Source: Acidobacteriota bacterium (lineage in GTDB: Bacteria > Acidobacteriota > Terriglobia > Terriglobales > SCQP01). From it: a DNA stretch of 64,000 nucleotides. The position numbers and the translations under genes are program-made. The notes under the pieces are model-generated. The model had not been told where the DNA came from. It ran no database searches and was given only the letters and a program-made list of their open reading frames with translations. Numbering within the stretch: position 1 is the first letter of the stretch; each line of letters opens with the position of its first letter. This document shows, piece by piece, positions 9,717 through 18,000 of this stretch. Location: NCBI GenBank assembly GCA_027459505.1, contig DAIDIE010000018.1, positions 174,509 through 238,508 on the forward strand. Reading direction: 5' to 3'.

Positions 9717-10304
9717 TTAAGCGGACTCACGGTGCTCGGTTGCGAAGCGGTGGAAGTAGGGAATACCAAACGACTTGAGCCGTTCAAAGGCATCGTCCAC
9801 CCGCGGGCCGACCTGTTCCAGCGCCTGTTCCAACGCAAGGCAGCCTGAGGCATTGCCGCTGGCGGCGGCGCTCACAGAACCGGCACTCGTCGAGCCTTCG
9901 CTTTCACCATTGCGTCCCGCCGTCAGCCACCAGAAGGGCTCCTCGCCCAGGCCGCGCCATTCCTCTTCGTACAAAAATGGCAGACGGAAGCGCACACGCC
10001 CATTGCGCTCTTCCAAATGAGAGCTCAAAACGTGCAGGTCGGGCGTGGGTGCGGCGATGTGACCCACCGGGTACTCGGGAAATTCATGCGGCGAGCAGCC
10101 CAGCTCTATGGTGAAGCAATCCATATCCCAATTAGGAATGACATAGAGATACACATAGCAGTGCAGGCGCGTGGCGATGCACCAGCGATACACCGGTTCA
10201 CCCACCCCAACGGTGGCGCTGACGACCTTGTGGAACATGGGCAGTTCCGAAGTCATGCGTTCCCAGAACCGCCGGCGAACGGCCTTACCCAACTCACTGC
10301 GCAT
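9717..10304 (-). CDS. hypothetical protein
   Basis: I cannot name this 195-residue protein. It is soluble, with no signal peptide or membrane segment. The first 110 residues form a compact domain with tryptophan and aromatic residues (YLYVIPNWDMDCFTIELGC) resembling proteins that follow a fold of alternating strands and helices, then a segment LPFLYEEEWRGLGEEPFWW, a serine/glycine/alanine-rich linker at about 130-150, and a helical end. Two starts are possible: ATG at 10313 and ATG at 10304. I prefer 10304 because GGAG lies 9 nt before it. It is convergent with rimO and upstream of nothing on its own strand within 110 nt. Confidence 0.6.
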   Translation of the reverse strand: MRSELGKAVRRRFWERMTSELPMFHKVVSATVGVGEPVYRWCIATRLHCYVYLYVIPNWDMDCFTIELGCSPHEFPEYPVGHIAAPTPDLHVLSSHLEERNGRVRFRLPFLYEEEWRGLGEEPFWWLTAGRNGESEGSTSAGSVSAAASGNASGCLALEQALEQVGPRVDDAFERLKSFGIPYFHRFATEHRESA

Positions 10305-10417
10305 GCATCCCATCTCCGCCGGCGAAGATTTTCAGGTGATTGCCCGGCACTCGGCACAATAAGCCTCTCAATGCGGCCGCGCAACTGTCCTTTAGCGCAG
10401 GAGGGCGTGAGGGCCGC

Positions 10418-10630
10418 TCAGTTGGGCGGCTTCCGCTCGTCCCGTTCTTCCGGCAAGCTTTCCTCACCTTCACCGAAGGCCTCGGGATTGTAGAGAGGAG
10501 TGTGGATGGCGTACTTGCCACTGGCCCAATTGGCCAGGTCTTGTGTGCGGCAGCGCTTGCTGCAGAAGGGAAACTCCGGGTCGCCGGTCCCAACCGGTTT
10601 TTTGCAGATGGGGCACTTCCAGGGCGCCAT
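10418..10630 (-). CDS. yacG: DNA gyrase inhibitor YacG (zinc-binding)
   Basis: This 70-residue protein matches YacG, which binds GyrB and blocks DNA binding by gyrase. The zinc site is CPICKKPV (CxxC, residues 6-9) plus FCSKRC (CxxxC, 22-27), followed by the conserved [15 protein letters not shown]. The C-terminal tail is acidic and proline-rich, as usual. The ATG at 10630 is direct. In proteobacteria yacG sits beside coaE, but here it stands alone, ahead of a hypothetical gene on the same strand 113 nt downstream. Confidence 0.88.
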   Translation of the reverse strand: MAPWKCPICKKPVGTGDPEFPFCSKRCRTQDLANWASGKYAIHTPLYNPEAFGEGEESLPEERDERKPPN

Positions 10631-10796
10631 AAAACCAGTTTATGGCAGACGGAGGGGCTGTTGGAGCGGCAAAATGGGGTGCTCTGGCCGCGCACGCCGC
10701 GACTTTTAAGCCGACCTGGCGAGCCAGAGCCGAGTCGAACTGATTTCGAGTTCCGGATCGCAGGCCGAAGTGCCGGGGTGCCTATACTTCCGCATA

Positions 10797-10825
10797 GTGA
10801 CTATTGCGCTCACCCCTTATATAAT
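10797..10825 (+). promoter_or_regulatory. promoter upstream of the ROK kinase
   Basis: GTGACT (10797-10802) and a perfect TATAAT (10820-10825) are separated by 17 bp. The only downstream gene on this strand is the ROK kinase at 10989, giving a leader of about 155 nt. The 10,631-10,988 gap holds this promoter and the operator-like site below; I see no gene in it. Confidence 0.5.
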
Positions 10826-10937
10826 CTTTATTTACATCGACTTAAACTCCTTGTGACGGTTCCGCCACGGCGAGCGGAGAACAGCTTGGGAGTGGCCTTA
10901 AACCGACTTCAAATTTCCGCTCGGGGGAAGACCGCGG

Positions 10938-10951
10938 GGCAAGCGCTTACG
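10938..10951 (+). promoter_or_regulatory. LacI-family or cre-like operator
   Basis: GGCAAGCGCTTACG has the AAGCGCTT core and near-palindrome of LacI/CcpA-family operators (consensus TGnAAnCGnTTnCA), with only the outermost positions off. It lies 38 nt before the sugar kinase start, where a bound repressor would block transcription. The regulator is not encoded in this window. Confidence 0.35.
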
Positions 10952-10988
10952 AAATCAACCCTGGCCAGCAGCGTACTCCAAGTAAGGC

Positions 10989-11951
10989 ATGTCATTGATC
11001 TCCTACACAGTTGCTATCGATCTAGGCGGAACGAATCTGCGGGTCGCCGCGGTACAAAGCGGCGGCCGCATTCTCGATACCTTAAGCTTGTCCACCCAAG
11101 TGGAACTGGGGCCGGATTCGGCACTGCAGCGGATGTGTGCCGCCGTTCGAGAACTTACCAGCCGTTATGGTGCGCCGCTGGGCGTGGGAATTTGCCTCCC
11201 CGGACAACTGGATCGCGAGAACGGCAGCATTCGCTTGGCTGCCAATTTGCCGGGCTGGGAAGGCTTCGCTCTACGCGGCAAAATGGAGGAGCTGCTGGAA
11301 TTGCCGGTTCGTTTGGAGCACGACGCCACGGCGGCCGGTTTAGGGGAGTATTACTACGGCGCCGGACGCGGCAGCGAATCCCTGGCGATGTTGACCCTGG
11401 GTACCGGTTTGGGTTCAGCGCTGATTGTGAATGGCCGTTTGTGGCGCGCCGGTGATGGTGGCGCCCCTGAACTGGGCCACGTCTGCGTCGACTATAAGGG
11501 TGTGGCGTGCGGCTGCGGTGGCATCGGCTGTCTGGAGTGCTATGTCTCGGCAACCGCGCTGACGGAAGCTGCGCGCCGCCGCCTCGGCAAGGAACTCTCC
11601 GCCGCTCAACTCGCCCAATTGGCGCAAGAGGGGGACTCCGTGGCCCTGGAACTATGGGACGATCTGGCTGCCGCCTTGGCGGCCGGCTTGACTGCGTTCA
11701 TGAATACATTGGACCTGCCGTTGTATGTCATCGGGGGTGGCGTCGCAAGAGCGTGGAACCTTGTGCAGCCGCGCTTGGAACAGCAGTTGCCTCGCCGCTC
11801 TTTCCGCTATCGTGGCGGCAAATGCCGCGTCGTCAAGGGCGCCCTGGATGAGGCCGGCCTGCTAGGCGCGGCCGCGCTTATCCTGGAGCCCGCGCTTGAG
11901 GAGTTTTCCTGTTCTTCCCGCGCCAGCGCGATGACTACGCTCAAACCATGA
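10989..11951 (+). CDS. ROK family sugar kinase (glucokinase-like)
   Basis: This 320-residue cytoplasmic kinase should phosphorylate a hexose with ATP. The phosphate-binding loop DLGGTNLRVA is at residues 11-20, the catalytic aspartate is in LEHDATAAGLGEYYYGAG, and the ROK zinc signature is intact: ELGHVCVDYKGVACGCGGIG followed by CLECY supplies the histidine and three cysteines. No N-terminal helix-turn-helix precedes the kinase fold, so it is an enzyme rather than a NagC/XylR repressor. The ATG follows AGTAAGG. A sugar-isomerase-like gene follows on the same strand after 219 nt, suggesting a shared sugar route. Glucose is the commonest substrate in this subgroup, but fructose, allose or N-acetyl sugars cannot be excluded. 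Confidence 0.86.
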   Translation: MSLISYTVAIDLGGTNLRVAAVQSGGRILDTLSLSTQVELGPDSALQRMCAAVRELTSRYGAPLGVGICLPGQLDRENGSIRLAANLPGWEGFALRGKMEELLELPVRLEHDATAAGLGEYYYGAGRGSESLAMLTLGTGLGSALIVNGRLWRAGDGGAPELGHVCVDYKGVACGCGGIGCLECYVSATALTEAARRRLGKELSAAQLAQLAQEGDSVALELWDDLAAALAAGLTAFMNTLDLPLYVIGGGVARAWNLVQPRLEQQLPRRSFRYRGGKCRVVKGALDEAGLLGAAALILEPALEEFSCSSRASAMTTLKP

Positions 11952-12170
11952 GGTTTGCGCGTTGCGCAGCGGACCTCCCTGGGCCATCGCGCAATCCGCG
12001 AGAAGCATTGCCAGAGTAGCTTTCCGGGCCGCGCCAGAGTACCGTTGCAAGTTTTTTTCCCATTTCGCGCTCGCCAGGGGCCCAATTCAGGGCATCATGG
12101 TAGGGAGCAAAAAATGCAGCGGAACCGGCCAGCACTGAAGTTGAGTGGGCGTTCCGCCGAGGAATAGGGC

Positions 12171-13406
12171 ATGGCAACTATAACGTCACAGTCTCAGGAA
12201 ATCTCCATAGTCGATCGTCTGGTCTCGGCCTGCGGCGGCTCCTATAGCGCGCAGACGCGGCGCAAGTATTTCATTACCGGCCCCCAATGGGCGGCGGCTT
12301 ACGAAGGGCAGGCACTGTTCCACGCCCCCACCCGCCAGCCGGTAACGCCCGCGCAGGTCATCGCGGAATACGACAAGATCGGTATCGGCTACTGGTGCAC
12401 CCATGATACCGACGTCATTCCCACCGAAGCCCTGGGAACGGACCGCCAGTGGGAGATCCTGGACGCCATCCGGAAGGATTTGCAGAAGCACGAGATGAAG
12501 TGCTCCATGGTCACCTGCGAGACCTTCCATCACGCGGTTTGGGCGGCCGGCCCAGCGGCCCAGTCCCCCGAGGTGCGCGCCTACGCCAATCAGCGTGTGG
12601 TTAATAACGTCGAGATCGGCCACTTCATGGGTGCGCAATATGCCGTCTACTGGCCCGGCACGCTGGGATACATGCTGCAGGGAGCCATCGACGAGATCGA
12701 AACCCTGGAATGGTATGCGCAGTCCATCAACGCCGCCTGCGAAGCCGATATCAAGCTGGCCAAGAAGAACAATCGCCCCACCCTCAAGCATTGTATGGAG
12801 GCCAAACCGTTTGAGCCGCAGGCCGAAATCCTGTTGCCCACCACCGACGCCATGCTGGCCTTCATTCAGTCGGGCAAGCTCACCCACCCAGAAATGGTCG
12901 GCGTAAACCCTGAGTACCTCCACGAATTGATGTGGGGTGGCGCCCCGCGGGCCGCTTTGGCGCGTGCGCTGATGGCCGGCAAATTGTGGCACTTTGACAT
13001 CAATGATGGCTACCGTCTCAAGCACGACGTCGATATCGCCGTCGGCTTGGTCAATCCCCTGGATTGGCTCTGCATCCTGGTCTTGCTGCGCAGCCACGGC
13101 TACAACGGTCCCTTTAACCTCGACTACAAGCCGCCTCGCACCACCAGCAACAAGGGCGTCTTCTCCATCAGCTTCCCCACCGCGGTGGACCGCTTCATCA
13201 CCCTTTGGGAGATGGCCGGCGAAGTCTCGGAAGATCCCATCATCAAAGAGGCGACCGAGGCTCTCAAGCAGGGCGTTAGCGGCGGTAAAACGGCCGCCGA
13301 GATCGCCAAGGCGCACGCTGAACTCGGCTCCCTGCACGAGCTGATCGGCCACCGCTTGTTCCAGATTCTGATTGGCCAAAACCGCGGGCGCAAGTTCTCG
13401 GTCTAG
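12171..13406 (+). CDS. xylose-isomerase-like TIM-barrel enzyme
   Basis: This 411-residue protein is a divergent relative of class I xylose/glucose isomerases (Streptomyces type, about 390 residues). The active-site landmarks are kept: the base in CTHDTDVIP, the metal glutamate in MEAKPFEP (about 209), GVNPEYLH (Glu about 248, His about 251), HFDIND (Asp about 276) and NLDYKPPRT (Asp about 318). The usual WGGREGAE loop is replaced by YWPGTLGYM, which keeps the tryptophan but loses the arginine and glutamate, so the substrate may differ. Start ATG follows GAGGA at a good distance. A strong terminator follows the stop. Together with the ROK kinase it suggests isomerisation and phosphorylation of one sugar. 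Calling it xylA would be premature. Confidence 0.8.
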   Translation: MATITSQSQEISIVDRLVSACGGSYSAQTRRKYFITGPQWAAAYEGQALFHAPTRQPVTPAQVIAEYDKIGIGYWCTHDTDVIPTEALGTDRQWEILDAIRKDLQKHEMKCSMVTCETFHHAVWAAGPAAQSPEVRAYANQRVVNNVEIGHFMGAQYAVYWPGTLGYMLQGAIDEIETLEWYAQSINAACEADIKLAKKNNRPTLKHCMEAKPFEPQAEILLPTTDAMLAFIQSGKLTHPEMVGVNPEYLHELMWGGAPRAALARALMAGKLWHFDINDGYRLKHDVDIAVGLVNPLDWLCILVLLRSHGYNGPFNLDYKPPRTTSNKGVFSISFPTAVDRFITLWEMAGEVSEDPIIKEATEALKQGVSGGKTAAEIAKAHAELGSLHELIGHRLFQILIGQNRGRKFSV

Positions 13407-13433
13407 TCCAAGCCATGAGCCTGTGACAGCTCT

Positions 13434-13478
13434 GTTCCGGCGCCCGCCGCGCAAGCGGCTGGGCGCCGGAACCTTTTT
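13434..13478 (+). terminator. rho-independent terminator after the isomerase gene
   Basis: A perfect 12-bp stem (13434-13445 with 13461-13472) encloses a second 5-bp stem (13446-13450 with 13455-13459) capped by a GCAA tetraloop, and is followed by CTTTTT. It begins 28 nt after the stop codon. Confidence 0.88.
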
Positions 13479-13704
13479 GGGAAGTGGTGTGGCCGCCGGG
13501 TCGCCTGGTAAAGGCGGCCTTGACGATCAGTTTGGGGTGGCACATTGGGGTGTCACTTGGGCCTGCCGCTTTGGCCTGCGGAGCCGAACTCGAAAACAGT
13601 TGGACTCGGACGTTGCTCGTTAGCTGCCGGGCTACACTGGGAGTTGCGGTGAGCGGGCAGCCGGAGAGGGAAGCGCCGGTGGCCGCCGCCGGGCGCGATT
13701 CTGC

Positions 13705-14442
13705 ATGTGCAATCTCTTCACTATTGGCAAAGACGGTCACACAGTGGCCAAGAAGTTTGGATTGAAGATCGCTCCCGGCCTGAGTGGCCGGCGTGACCTG
13801 GCGCCCACCGACCAGGTGCTGGTGGTGCGATCCGGCGCCGCGGGAGAACGGTTAGCGCATTGGCAGCGTTGGGGCTTGATCCCGCCCTGGGCGAAGCTGG
13901 AGATGGCGGCCAAGCCGCTGACCAATGCTCGTGTGGAAACCTTGGCGGTGCGCCCGGCTTTTCGCGACGCGCTTCGGCAGCGCCGCTGCCTGGTTCCAGC
14001 GGACGGCTTTTACGAGTGGTCCACTCCGGTGGGCGGTGGGCGGAAACGGCGCCACCTGATCCGGCGTGAAGACGGTGAGTTATTTGCCTTTGCTGGCTTA
14101 TGGGAGACCTGGCTGGTGCCGGAGTTTCCGGAAGAGTTCAGTCCCAGCCGTTCCGCCCCTGCCGCGCAGTTGGCCTTTGAAGTCTACGCGGCGCCGCAGC
14201 CGTCCTCGCCGCCCCCGGGAGACGGCGCGCTCGTTCCCGGACAGACGATTGAGAGCTGCACCATCGTCACGACCGCAGCCGCGCCTTGGCTGGCGCCGCT
14301 GCATCATCGCATGCCGGTGGTCTTGCCGCCCGAGTGCTACGACGATTGGTTAAGGCCGGACGGGGAAGACTCTTCTGGTTGGGAGCACTTGCTGCGGCAA
14401 ACCCCAGATCAGGGTTGGGTCATTGAAGGCTTTACTGTGTGA
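13705..14442 (+). CDS. SOS response-associated peptidase (SRAP/YedK/HMCES)
   Basis: This 245-residue protein belongs to the SRAP family, which forms a covalent thiazolidine link with abasic sites in single-stranded DNA to protect them. The catalytic cysteine must be residue 2 after removal of Met1, and the sequence does begin MCNLF, which fixes the start at 13705. Other conserved blocks are LAPTDQVLVV, TNARVETLAVRPAFRDALRQ (Asn and Glu), CLVPADGFYEW and PLHHRMPVVLPPE (active-site His). I see no clear LexA box in the 300 nt before it; that gap holds the preceding terminator and a 7-bp stem at 13,491-13,519. It is convergent with the small nucleotidyltransferase gene. Confidence 0.93.
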   Translation: MCNLFTIGKDGHTVAKKFGLKIAPGLSGRRDLAPTDQVLVVRSGAAGERLAHWQRWGLIPPWAKLEMAAKPLTNARVETLAVRPAFRDALRQRRCLVPADGFYEWSTPVGGGRKRRHLIRREDGELFAFAGLWETWLVPEFPEEFSPSRSAPAAQLAFEVYAAPQPSSPPPGDGALVPGQTIESCTIVTTAAAPWLAPLHHRMPVVLPPECYDDWLRPDGEDSSGWEHLLRQTPDQGWVIEGFTV

Positions 14443-14476
14443 ATGCCCGTCGGCTTGTGTTCAAGCGCTGACAGTT

Positions 14477-14872
14477 TCAACTTCCAGCCGCGGCGCCAAA
14501 CGAGCCTTTTCTTTCTACCAGTTTTGCGCGCAGCGACGGCAAACAGTCCTCCGCCTCCCTGGACCAGTAATACACCCGCGCCTGAGCGGCAACGGTTGAG
14601 ATGAAGGAATGCGGATCGCGCAGCCCCTCGGCGAATTCCGCTGGTGTGAACACCGCGAAGTCCATGGGTGACATCAAGCCAAACAGGTAGCGCCGGATCG
14701 CTACGTTTCGCGAGGCGGCGCTGCCGTGGGTGTGGCGGATGACAAAAACGTCCAGGTCACTGTCAGCCCCCGCGATCCCGGTCGCGTAGGAACCGAAGAT
14801 GCCAGCCGCGACCGGCGAGCAGCCGCGGACAATGTAATCGATAATGCGATGAATGTCGTTTTCAGTAAGCAC
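14477..14872 (-). CDS. MNT-type nucleotidyltransferase, last gene of the Tc operon
   Basis: This 131-residue protein has the minimal nucleotidyltransferase fold: GIFGSYATGIAGADSDLDVF contains the GSx10DxD motif whose aspartates bind metal and NTP. Standalone proteins of this kind often act as antitoxins that AMPylate HEPN toxins, or as substrate modifiers. The frame can be extended to a TTG at 14938, but I chose the GTG at 14872: GGGAG lies 9 nt before it and the protein then begins (M)LTENDIHRI, like other family members. It lies 131 nt after the TcA stop (65 nt if the TTG is used) and in the same direction. No HEPN partner is visible. Its role near a toxin operon is unknown. Confidence 0.75.
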   Translation of the reverse strand: MLTENDIHRIIDYIVRGCSPVAAGIFGSYATGIAGADSDLDVFVIRHTHGSAASRNVAIRRYLFGLMSPMDFAVFTPAEFAEGLRDPHSFISTVAAQARVYYWSREAEDCLPSLRAKLVERKGSFGAAAGS

Positions 14873-15003
14873 CCGAAGTGTCTCCCAACGGTTCTCGGCG
14901 GTGCGCCCCCACCTTGCTTTGCGGCAGTCCACCAGCAACGGCCCTGGCAGCGCGCCCGTTCGATTCGCCTGTGCTGCATATGCCGTCTTGCTTGGAGTCC
15001 CCG

Positions 15004-18000
15004 CTAATACGTGTATTGGACAACCAAAAAGATGTCCTGAATCAGTGCCGGGTCCAGCCGGGCGGGGCCGGCGCCGGCGCGCTTCAAACTTGCAGGGATA
15101 TCGCCGGATTGTACCGCCAGGTTAAGTGCCTGTGGCGCGCTCCCTCCCAGCAGCCCATTGCCGCCGGCATCTGCGCTGAGTGCGTTCAGCGGATTGCCGT
15201 TGCTATCGTTCAAGGGATTGAACGTCAGGTTGGCTGGCGGCCCCGGCTGGTTGGCGCTGGCCGGCCAAATCGTGGTGGGTAGCGCGTCGGGAATTGTTTT
15301 GGTCAGCAGGACGTAGCTGGCAATATTGACCACCTTGGGGGTTGCTCCCGCGAAGTTGGCCAGCGGGAACAAGGTTGCGGCAACAGGCAGCGACAACACT
15401 TGCTGAGTGGCATTCGGGTCCGAAGGGTTGAAAAAGCGGTAATAGGAATCGTTAAAGGTGCTTTTCACACTGACCAGCAAGGCTTGCGGATTCTTGTTGT
15501 CTTTGAGCCGGTTCAGCACGGCGGAGCGTACCACGTTGGCGGCTGAGGGGTCGGCGCCGCCACGCGCTGTATAGCGCACATGCAGGATCACATCGGAAAT
15601 GGTGGAGCAGTCAAACTGGTTGTCGCGCGGATCAAGCACCAGATTCCAGGTGCTGATGGCGCCCTGGCCTTCAAAAGGCAGCCAGCGCTCATCGCGCAGG
15701 TTCGGCTCGAACAACCCGCTATCGTTGCGTCCGCTGCTGATAGCGATGGTTGTGGTCCCGGGGGCTCCAAGCGGCGAAGCCAGGATGGCATTGGGATCAT
15801 TGGGCGCCGCTGTAGCCGCCTGGGGCGTATAGGCATTCCCCGGAGGCTGGGTGCGTATCAAAGCCCCGGTCAGGGTGAGCGTGGCGTTCACGCCGGAATA
15901 CGGGCCGGTGACACAGGGCACGGTGAGCGCAACATTGCGCAGCCGGCGGAAGTACTGCCCGGGATGATCGCGGTCAAACAGATCTTCGTTGAGAGCGATC
16001 TGACAGGTACCTGTCTCACGCAGCATGATGAGTTGGGTCGGATCGAGAAGTGCAAGGGAGAAGTGCTTGAGGATTTCCAGCTCACGGCTGTTGGCACTGA
16101 GGTATTGCGCTTCCATGCGGCGCAAGTCGAATAGCAGGCTTTCTCCGGCGGTCAGGCCCTTGTGTTGGCTATCCCAATAGCCGTATTGCAGGAAGGTGTC
16201 TTGCGTTCCGAGCTCATACTGATAGGCGGATTGCGCCTGCTGGCCCAGCGAAAAGGCCAGCTGGTAGGCCTGCGCGTACACTGTGCTCAACTGCGTCAGC
16301 ATCCAGTTATAGAGTTCGGCGTTGGTGTACTTGTTGTTGAGAAAATCGCTGAGGGCCTGAGCATTGGCGATCTGCTGGGTCTGGATGTTGTATTGGGATT
16401 TGGCGATGGCGAGCCGGTCATTGGCGGCGGTGATTTGGGCGTCGAGTTGGTCCAACTCCGCCTGCGCGGTATTGGCCTGAAGCTTCCATTCGTCCATGCG
16501 CCGCTGGTAGCCGCCCATAGTTGAGGCCAGGCCGCCGGAGGCGTTGAGGACACCTGCCAAGCCGCGTGCCACATCGGCCCAGGAGGTGGATGAGTTGCCG
16601 ACGTTGACCCCGCCGTATTTGGCGTTGACCGCGGGAGTTCCGCCAAAGCCGGAGACGCCTCCCTCCAGGCTGGGGATGAGGTGCGCGATGCCCGCCACCA
16701 TGTCCAGAACCACCGCCGCGCCGCTGGCCACCAGGCCGGCGGCCTGCAAGGACAGGGCGGCTGTTTCCCAGGGGTTCAGGAAAGCTATGTTGGAATAAAA
16801 GTTATAGCGGAGTTGAACGACGGCCTTCTGCTTTTGCAGCGCCGCGATCTGATCCTGGGCATCGTCGACTTGCCCCTGCTTCACGTCCAGCATGCGCGTC
16901 TGGATATCCAGTGCCTGGCTGGCGTTGAGCTCGGCTAACGATTCCGCATCCTGTTTTTCGAGCGCGCCTAAAATGAGCGCCCCAAAGGCGCGCACATCGT
17001 TGGCCAGCGCCAGCGCCTTTTGCAATGTGGGCGTGAAGCGGTAAACCGGCGATGGCGCATTCACGCCCGTGCTTCCCACTCCACCCGTCTGTTGCTCGGC
17101 AACTGCGAGCGGGTTGATCGGCGGTGCATAAAGGGGAAGCGGCTGCGGGACGCCTTGCATGTTCAGGCAATGCCGAATGTTGTAGAGACGCTGTTCCACC
17201 TTGCCCCAGTAACCCAGCAACTGCTCGTTGGGTGGAATGCAAAACAGAAGCGTGCTTCCGTTGCCCGGAAATTGCGGTAAGGTGTCCCCATCGCCCGCGC
17301 CCTGGTAAAGCGTTTCGGGTGGGTCGGGAGCGATCACCACATTCTCGACTTCGACCAGGGTGTTGGCGAACAGATCGACATTCTTGAGCGAAGCGTATGT
17401 GGGAGACTGAGCGCCGCCGGCTTGCGGCGCGCGCACCAACTCGGGCTTGGGGCCCAGAACCATGTTGGCAAACACGTAAAGCTGTTCCGCCTGACTGACC
17501 GTTTCGGCCGTGTACTGGCTGTAGTACCAGTCTCCCCATGCGATCAGGATGTCGAGAAACTTCATCACTGCCGCCTTGGCATAAGCCGCGATGCGCAGGC
17601 TGGCGACGGCGTGCGGATCAAAGGGGTGATTGATCCAGTTGTTGATGGCGTTGGCGGTGGAATCGTCGTTGATGCCTTGCTGCTTGGCGGCCGCAAGCGT
17701 GCTGAGCAGGTTCTGAATCTGCTGGTCGCTCCATTGCTGCTGGTTAAGCTCGTAAAAGGGAGCAAACTGCCAAAAACGCTGGGGAGCGGGCTCTCCACTG
17801 CTGTCGGTTGGATTGAAAACGTACTCCAGCCACTTGAGAGCGTCGGAGTAGCGCTGGTTCTGCAGTAGCAGAGTGGCCACGAGAATGGGGACGTGGTAAA
17901 AAGTCTCCCAGTTATAAAGCGAGTAGGCGCCGCCGCACGCAGGATCGAAATCCAGACCGTTTTCGCCGGGATCGGGCGCATTGGGCTCGCCCGGGAGGGG

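Noticed and set aside
10690..10780. A tRNA-like GAGTCGAACT stretch in the gap before the ROK kinase.
   Set aside because: The T-loop resembles GTTCGA but no flanking 5-bp T stem, anticodon arm or acceptor stem pairs around it on either strand.
12186..13454. A 422-codon minus-strand frame opposite the isomerase-like gene.
   Set aside because: The plus-strand frame has conserved catalytic motifs and a terminator; the opposite frame runs past the stop without any domain.
14873..14938. Extension of the nucleotidyltransferase to a TTG at 14938.
   Set aside because: No ribosome site precedes the TTG, the extra 22 residues are not conserved, and a GTG with GGGAG 9 nt upstream gives the usual N-terminus.
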